Part shown: positions 24,796-30,234 of the stretch, piece after piece
Layout: the number at the start of each line of letters is the position of its first letter
How positions within the stretch are numbered: the stretch's first letter is position 1
Origin: Willaertia magna
Lineage: Eukaryota > Heterolobosea > Eutetramitea > Acrasida > Naegleriidae
Assembly (NCBI GenBank): GCA_902984215.1
Contig: CADWAF010002926.1
Location: 1 to 30,234 of the forward strand
Direction of reading: 5' to 3'
Length of the DNA stretch: 30,234 nucleotides
The notes under the pieces: generated by a model
What the model was told of the DNA's origin: nothing
Databases searched by the model: none
The model's input: the letters and a program-made list of their open reading frames with translations, nothing else
Program-made: the position numbers and the translations under genes

Positions 24796-27300
24796 ATGGG
24801 TGGAGAAAATCAATCCAATAGGGAACCTTTTCATTGTATACCAATGGAAAATCAATTGAATACATCTTCTCAACAACGTAAATCTTATTCTATAGAAACT
24901 TCTTCCTATAGATTACCCTTTGATTATTCATTCTTTTCTAATAATATGTCTAATCCTCCTAATGTCTACACTACATCTTCTTTTGAAACCAATTGTACTA
25001 AAGAAAATAACATTGAAGGAAAGACAGAAGAAAACATTAACAGTTCAAATACAAACCAAACTGAAATTAGTAATGATTCTATCAAAGAAGAAACAAATAT
25101 GACAATAACAACACAACAAATAAACAGCACGGTGATCCATCATAAACCATTACCCGCAAGACCTTCTCAATCTTCTGTTATAGTAAACATGACGGTTATG
25201 CATCCTCTAGAAGATGGAAACAATACGAAATTACCTACTCCTACTTCACCAACAGATATTATTACCAACAATAATACTAATGGATCTTATTTACCAAATA
25301 GTTTTACTACCCCAACTACATATGAACATGTTACAATGAATCCCGAACCTATTTCTCATATTTATTTTCCGGCATATAAAAGTACTTTAATTAATAGAAA
25401 GCCTTCAACACCTACAACATCTTCACCTCAAAAACCTTTACCGCGAACACCTAATTCTAGTATGAAGAATGAATCGTCTTCTCCTTCTACCAATAACAAC
25501 AATAATTCTAATAATAACACTAATAATACCAACAACAACAATAATACAAATAATGGATCAAAACAAAATAAAAACAAAAAGATCTTTTATAACACAGAAT
25601 TTTTAGAAAAATGTGGATTTAGTAATAACTCAATACAACAACAACAATTAAAACAATTGAAACAAGATGAAATTCAAGAAGAAAAACTGAGACAAATACA
25701 TAACGAACAAGAAGCTAAATTAAAACAAACTGAAATGGAAGAAATGGCTCTAGTAAACCGAACAATACAACAATTTAGTTTTTCGGAATACCTGACATCT
25801 CAACCAAAATATTCTTGGAGTGACTTCTTTGCTCATAATAAGAACGCATTTAGTTTAATCAGAGCAATGGCTTCACAATGGTCTTGGGGTGAAATGACAT
25901 TAGGTTTAGAGTATTATGCAAGAAGTAAAGCAAAAGCTAAAAGAGATTTTACTGAATTTATTGTTTCAGCAAAGTTAGAAGATATCCCAATGTCAGAGGT
26001 AGAGGTATGGAGACATTATGCAAGGCTTACTTATCAAGTTTTTAGAGATTCTCTTGAAGATATTCCTAGAAATACAAAATTAGAGCTACAAAAAATTATT
26101 GCTTATGACAGAACACAACAAGCAATGAGACCTGGATATTTTTTATGTGTAGATGATTTTACAAAGAGTGTTTTATTGATATTCAGAGGAACAAAGTCTT
26201 TTAGTGATATTTTAACTGATCTACATTGTTCCTCGATTAGATATAAACATGGCTATTGTCACAAAGGTATTTTAACAGCTGCACAATACTTTGATTCAAA
26301 CAAATTTATAAAAGAAGTTATTAAAAGAACTTTAGAGCATCATTCAGGCTATAAATTAAGACTTTTGGGTCACTCTCTTGGAGGTGGAACTGCTGCTATT
26401 TTAGCTACACTTTGGAAAAAGGAATTCCCTGATATTCATTGTTATGCATTCGCCTGTCCTCCTGTTCTTTCACAATTACTCTCTGAAGAAAGTTCTGAAT
26501 TTGTTACAAGCTTTATTAATGGTGATGATTTTGTTGCTCGTTTATCAATGACTGCGGTGCATGAGTTAAGAAAAGATGTTCAAACTTACCCATGGAAAGA
26601 AGAAATGTTAAAGGATATTCAAAATTCAATGATTGGAAAGTTTGCATCCGGTGTTAAGAACTATACCTCTGGATTAATTCGTGCTGGAATAGGATTCTTT
26701 AGTTCTTCAAAAAAGCAAGAAAACGAGCAAATTAACTTGGCTATTCAAGAATCAAAAAAGATTGAAGAAGAAGAAAAGAAAATAATAGAGAAAGAAGAAG
26801 AGTTTTTACAATCTGCAATAGAAGAGTCAAAGAAAGATGTTATAAAAGTGGTGGATAATATAAGTTTAAACGATTATTTCTCATCTGACAGTAATGGTTC
26901 AAGCAGTGAAAGTAATACTCCAAGAAGAAATTCATCTTGCTCCCAAGATGATATTTCTCAATTAAGTAGTCAATTGAGTTCTCCTCTGCCTTCTTCAGTT
27001 CATTCAATTAATGACAGTGAATTAAAAGTAACAACAAAGAAGAAAAAACAAAGGTCACAAGATTCACCATTAATTATTAATGATTTTGAAAATCTTGTTG
27101 TCACTTTATGCCCAGCTGGTAAAATTTATCAAATTAGAAATATTAATGGTACAGTTTATATTAAGACAGCCCAACAAGAAGAATTTTCAACAATTATTTT
27201 AAGTGATAGTTATAAAGAAGATCACAGAATGATAAATTATTTGTGCAATTTAGACAATTTTGTACCTCCCTCAATACCAGTCAACCCTAATGTTTTGTAA
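24796..27300 (+). CDS. Class-3 lipase (DAG-lipase-like) with two ubiquitin-interacting motifs
   Basis: 834 residues, one exon. Residues 1 to about 270 are a disordered Ser/Thr/Asn-rich region with two class-I SH3-type motifs, KPLPARP (117-123) and KPLPRTP (213-219). A charged Gln-rich helix follows (about 280-320). The alpha/beta-hydrolase lipase domain (about 405-600) shows LLIFRGTKSFSDILTDL, CHKGIL, the nucleophile elbow LLGHSLGGG (Ser527), and Asp578 in GDDFVARLS. The third catalytic residue is probably His810 in KEDHRM near the C-terminus, separated by a long insert as in diacylglycerol lipases. Within the insert are two UIM-like helices: 642-655 (core NLAIQES) and 667-681 (EEEFLQSAIEESKKD). 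The insert then becomes Ser-rich. Substrate is inferred as diacylglycerol or a similar glyceride. No transmembrane segments are evident, unlike animal DAGL. Confidence 0.9.
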   Translation: MGGENQSNREPFHCIPMENQLNTSSQQRKSYSIETSSYRLPFDYSFFSNNMSNPPNVYTTSSFETNCTKENNIEGKTEENINSSNTNQTEISNDSIKEETNMTITTQQINSTVIHHKPLPARPSQSSVIVNMTVMHPLEDGNNTKLPTPTSPTDIITNNNTNGSYLPNSFTTPTTYEHVTMNPEPISHIYFPAYKSTLINRKPSTPTTSSPQKPLPRTPNSSMKNESSSPSTNNNNNSNNNTNNTNNNNNTNNGSKQNKNKKIFYNTEFLEKCGFSNNSIQQQQLKQLKQDEIQEEKLRQIHNEQEAKLKQTEMEEMALVNRTIQQFSFSEYLTSQPKYSWSDFFAHNKNAFSLIRAMASQWSWGEMTLGLEYYARSKAKAKRDFTEFIVSAKLEDIPMSEVEVWRHYARLTYQVFRDSLEDIPRNTKLELQKIIAYDRTQQAMRPGYFLCVDDFTKSVLLIFRGTKSFSDILTDLHCSSIRYKHGYCHKGILTAAQYFDSNKFIKEVIKRTLEHHSGYKLRLLGHSLGGGTAAILATLWKKEFPDIHCYAFACPPVLSQLLSEESSEFVTSFINGDDFVARLSMTAVHELRKDVQTYPWKEEMLKDIQNSMIGKFASGVKNYTSGLIRAGIGFFSSSKKQENEQINLAIQESKKIEEEEKKIIEKEEEFLQSAIEESKKDVIKVVDNISLNDYFSSDSNGSSSESNTPRRNSSCSQDDISQLSSQLSSPLPSSVHSINDSELKVTTKKKKQRSQDSPLIINDFENLVVTLCPAGKIYQIRNINGTVYIKTAQQEEFSTIILSDSYKEDHRMINYLCNLDNFVPPSIPVNPNVL

Positions 27301-27452
27301 ATGTAAATAATATATAAAATAGCACTTTTTTGTAAATTAATAAATTATTTATCTTTTTAATTTCACACACCGTTACAACGTTAAACTTCAATTACTTTGT
27401 TTAAATTTCAACTGCTTTTAAACAAGAAAATAAACTCAAAAATTTTGAAGAA

Positions 27453-27512
27453 ATGTCTTTCCGAAAAAATGCATCCATCAAAGAAGAAATCAAAGGTGTT
27501 CGAAACAGGTAG
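27453..27512 (+). other. Upstream ORF overlapping the GRWD1 start
   Basis: An ATG at 27453 opens a 19-residue frame that stops with TAG at 27510-27512, overlapping the start of the main frame (ATG at 27469) in another phase. If the transcript begins upstream of it, it could reduce initiation at the main ATG. The transcription start is unknown. Confidence 0.35.
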
Positions 27513-29126
27513 AAACGCAGCTAGGGAAGTGAAACATCTAGACTCAGATGATGAAGAGTACGTATTAATGTAACATTATTTAATTATTAATATATATTTT
27601 ATTAAAGCGAAGCATTAAATAATGAAGAAGAAGTCTATATAGAAGAAGATCCATACGGAAATGATTTTGAAGAAGAAGAAGTAATTGAAGAAACTGAAAC
27701 AAATGATGAAATTGAAGTTGAAGATGCAAGTGAAGAAAAATTAAATAAATTAATGCAAGAATTACAAATAAAAGCTAATGAAACAGAATTAAAATATATT
27801 AAAGAAGAGGAAGAAGCTAAAAAAGAAAGATTAGGTATTAATTCTAAATTAAAAGTATTTAATCCAAATGAAGAATATAACTCAAAAGAATATCAATTAA
27901 CATTTGATAACTCAGCATATGAAGTTTATTATAAAATTAATTGTGAATGGCCAGCATTAAGTTTCGATATTGTGTCTTATCCAGAACATCCAACTAATTA
28001 TCCATTATCTTGTTATTTTATTGCTGGATCGCAAGTAGATAGTAAAATTAAAGAAAAACAAAGTTATTTTATTAAAACAAGTGAAATGTTTAAAACACAA
28101 TATGATTCAGATGTTGATAGTGATGTAGATGATGAAGAAATTTTAGATGATGAACCTGTTGTAGAATTTCAAACAATACCAATGACATCTAATGTAAATA
28201 GAGTAAGATGTATGCCTCAAAGAAGAACAATAAGTGCATTTTGGTGTGAAGATGGTAAAGTTTATATTTATGATACAAAAGAAATGTTTAATGTTTTAAA
28301 GAAAGAACAAATTGCAGTTTCTTTACAAAATATTAGTAATTCTAAAACACCTATTCAAATTTTAGATCATCATTCAACTGAAGGCTTTGCATTAGATTGG
28401 TCAAAATGTATTGAAGGTAGATTAGCTACAGGTGATTGTAAAGGTGATATATTTGTTTATGATTTAAATAATATGACTAATTTATCTTGGAATAGATATT
28501 GTGAAAATCCATTCGTTGGTCATTATGGAAGTGTAGAAGATATACAATTTTCTCCAAATGAACAAACTGTATTTTCTACATGTTCTTGTGATAAGACTGT
28601 TAAATTCTGGGATGTAAGAAGAAAGAATAGAAAATCTGCATTAGGTTTTCAAGCTAGTGATACTGATGTTAATGTTATTTCATGGAATCCAACTACTACT
28701 TATTTAATTGCTAGTGGTGATGACAATGGTATTATACGTGTATGGGATATTAGAAATTGTTCTGATTCAACCCCATTGGAACCTGTAGCTCAATTTGAAT
28801 ATCATAAACATCCAATATCGTCAGTAGAATGGCATCCAACTGAATCTACTTTGTTAGCCGCATCTGATGAACAACAAGTAACTATTTGGGATTTGAGTTT
28901 GGAAAGAGATGATGAACAAGAAAATATTGAAAAGGATTTGGGTGATGAAGTGCCACCTCAATTATTATTTGTTCATTTAGGTCAAACAAACTTTAAGGAA
29001 GTACATTGGCACCCTAAACTAAAGAGTGTATTGGTCACAACTAGTTTTGATGGTTTTTCATTGTTTAAGCCTTCTAATCTTTCTGAGGATAACCACATGG
29101 AAGAAGACGATGAAGATGATGAATAA
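27469..29126 (+). CDS. GRWD1: GRWD1/Rrb1, glutamate-rich WD40 ribosome assembly chaperone
   Basis: Two exons: 27469-27557 and 27608-29126. The 50-nt intron starts GTACGT at 27558 and ends TTAAAG at 27607; the joined codon GA|C keeps the frame. The product is 535 residues. Exon 1 gives MHPSKKKSKVFETG...DSDDED, basic then acidic; exon 2 begins with a Glu-rich run. Family landmarks: YYKINCEWPALSFDIV, CYFIAGSQVDSK, an acidic loop (DSDVDSDVDDEE), NRVRCMPQ, and WD repeats with EGFALDWS, GRLATGDCKGDI, FVGHYGSVEDIQFSPNE, KFWDVR, DTDVNVISWNP, RVWDIR, PISSVEWHP and QLLFVHLGQTNFKEVHWHP, which align along human GRWD1. By family knowledge it is the nuclear chaperone of ribosomal protein uL3. The exon-1 start is supported by phase and by the resemblance to the human N-terminus; the upstream ATG at 27453 leads to a stop. 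Confidence 0.93.
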
Positions 29127-29189
29127 ATGATTACAATTATTATTTAGTGAATTGCGCGCCTTAACGATCTAATTTACAGAATAAAAAAA

Positions 29190-30234
29190 ATGGTAAGTTA
29201 TTTGCAAGGGAACGTTCTTCTAATTTTCTTAAGCCTGAATCTGTAAATAGTGCAGGAAGTAATGGATCGAAAAGGTCTGCTAGTAGCAAAAGGAGCACAT
29301 ATAGAAAATTAGTTAACCACACAGAAATAGACGAAAGTCTGTTTGGATTTGCTAAGCAAAAACCATCAGAGAGAATAGGTCAGGTTGGGAATGGTATACC
29401 GAAAGATGGTTCCGCAACCTTTATTTCTAAGGACGATTTAACAAAGTTAAAGAAACAACAAGATGCTATAATAATAACTAAAAAAGATTTTTATTCTCTA
29501 AAAGAAAAAACTCAGCCTACAGATCCCAAACAAACAATTGAAAGAAAAAGATTAGAAGAATCAATGAGAGGAAAGGATAGAAAAGAAAAAATTAAGGCAA
29601 TAGACAAAGAAAAACAAATTAAGGGAGAAACTAAAAAATCTGATCTAGAATGCGAGAATGAGGAGAAACAATTGGAAATGCTTGAAAAGGCAATAACACA
29701 GCTTGATGAAAATATAGATGAAGTAAAACGTATGAATTCCATGGCGTTAAATTCACAATGTGTAACAATCAGAGACATGCAATTAGAAGAAAAAAAGAAA
29801 ATACAAAAAGCAAAAGAGATTAAAGAAAAAGAACTAGACGAAGTAATGGAATTGGAAAGGTTGAAAGCAATTAAACTGTATGAGCAAAGAGAAAAGAAAA
29901 GGCTAGAGGATAGAAGAAAGGGCGCTTTGATTATTAAAGAACAAATGAAAGACAGAGAAAAGGAAAGATTAAGAGATTTGGAATTAAAGAGACAAGAACA
30001 AGAGGCAATACTAAAACACATTGAAAATATGAGAGAAGAGGACAAAAGAGAGGCTGAAGAAAAGATGGTCCAAGAAAAGCAATTAATGGAGGAAATAGCC
30101 CTCGCAAATGCCGAGCAAATTCAAATGAAAAGAATGTCAAAGCAACAAGAAATAGAGGAAGACAGAAGAATAGCCGAATATTTAGCTGAAAAAGAAAGGA
30201 AAGAACAAGAAATTGCTGAACAACAAGAGCGTTT
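29190..30234 (+). CDS. CFAP45: CFAP45 (CCDC19), ciliary microtubule inner protein, 5' part
   Basis: Runs off the window end; 334 residues are visible. Proposed exons: 29190-29192 (ATG only) and 29234 onward, split by a 41-nt intron from GTAAGT (29193) to TTCTTAAG (29233), with CTAAT as likely branch site. The result begins MPESVNSAGSNGSKRS and continues VNHTEIDESLFGF, close to the human CFAP45 start (MP..., EVDESLFG). The rest is a long Glu/Lys/Arg coiled coil containing SQCVTIRDMQLEEKKKIQK, DEVMELERLKAI and RRKGALIIKEQM, which align with CFAP45 (CHAIRDAQILEKQQIQK, DQMMEVERQKS, RRQIVEQM). CFAP45 lies inside ciliary doublet A-tubules, so the organism makes cilia. Without the intron, the ATG frame stops within 20 codons and the coiled-coil frame has no upstream ATG. 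Confidence 0.88.

Noticed and set aside
29512..30140. Ser/Phe-rich minus-strand open frames at the right end
   Set aside because: Antisense of the Glu/Lys-rich CFAP45 coiled coil; purine-rich coding strands give long stop-free antisense frames.
1..30234. Dictyostelium as source, CRISPR arrays, transposon or viral genes
   Set aside because: CFAP45 implies cilia, which Dictyostelium lacks; no regular direct repeats, transposase, integrase, reverse transcriptase or virus hallmark gene was seen.

Overview
The window is nuclear DNA from an AT-rich, intron-poor protist that makes cilia. The most likely source is a heterolobosean amoeboflagellate of the Naegleria/Willaertia type. Reasons: all genes are eukaryotic and read with the standard code; proteins carry Asn/Gln/Ser-rich disordered stretches; genes are tightly packed on both strands; the few introns are short GT-AG introns (41, 44, 45, 50 and 89 nt by my reading); and a ciliary protein (CFAP45) is encoded at the right end, which argues against the similarly AT-rich but non-ciliated Dictyostelium. 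The genus assignment is inference.

Layout. 1-1960 is an extremely AT-rich block with no intact gene but with remnants of reading frames, separated sharply from normal sequence at about 1960. Then: an ALIX/Bro1-family ESCRT adaptor (2162-4510, -); a bacterial-type diaminopimelate epimerase (4790-5815, +); an unexplained, strongly structured intergenic element (about 5938-6080) flanked by T-runs on both strands; the autophagy E1 enzyme ATG7 (6188-8373, -, one 44-nt intron), head-to-head with only 30 bp to an EDEM-type ER mannosidase (8404-9960, +, one 45-nt intron); GSK3 kinase (10218-11785, +, one 89-nt intron); a fusion of a catalytically degenerate alpha/beta-hydrolase with a soluble fumarate reductase (11931-14522, +); an unknown acidic/basic low-complexity protein (14635-16878, -); ADAT3/Tad3 (16991-17947, +), tail-to-tail with a probably mitochondrial diflavin reductase (17969-19963, -); BRX1 ribosome-assembly factor (20363-21394, +); an unknown Asn/Gln-rich protein (21864-22943, +); an EF-hand-like, probably N-acylated protein (23266-24447, +); a class-3 (DAG-lipase-like) lipase carrying two ubiquitin-interacting motifs (24796-27300, +); GRWD1/Rrb1 ribosome chaperone (27469-29126, +, one 50-nt intron); and the 5' part of CFAP45 (29190 to the window end, +), whose first coding exon seems to be only the ATG.

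The genes do not form an operon-like pathway. Themes are membrane traffic and proteostasis (ALIX, ATG7, EDEM, UIM-lipase), ribosome and tRNA maturation (BRX1, GRWD1, ADAT3) and redox metabolism (fumarate reductase fusion, diflavin reductase). The items most worth a second look are the hydrolase-fumarate reductase fusion with a lost Ser/His, the structured element after dapF, the decayed AT-rich block whose stops sit in Gln-rich contexts, and the UIM-bearing lipase. All protein identifications were made by eye from motifs, without database searches.
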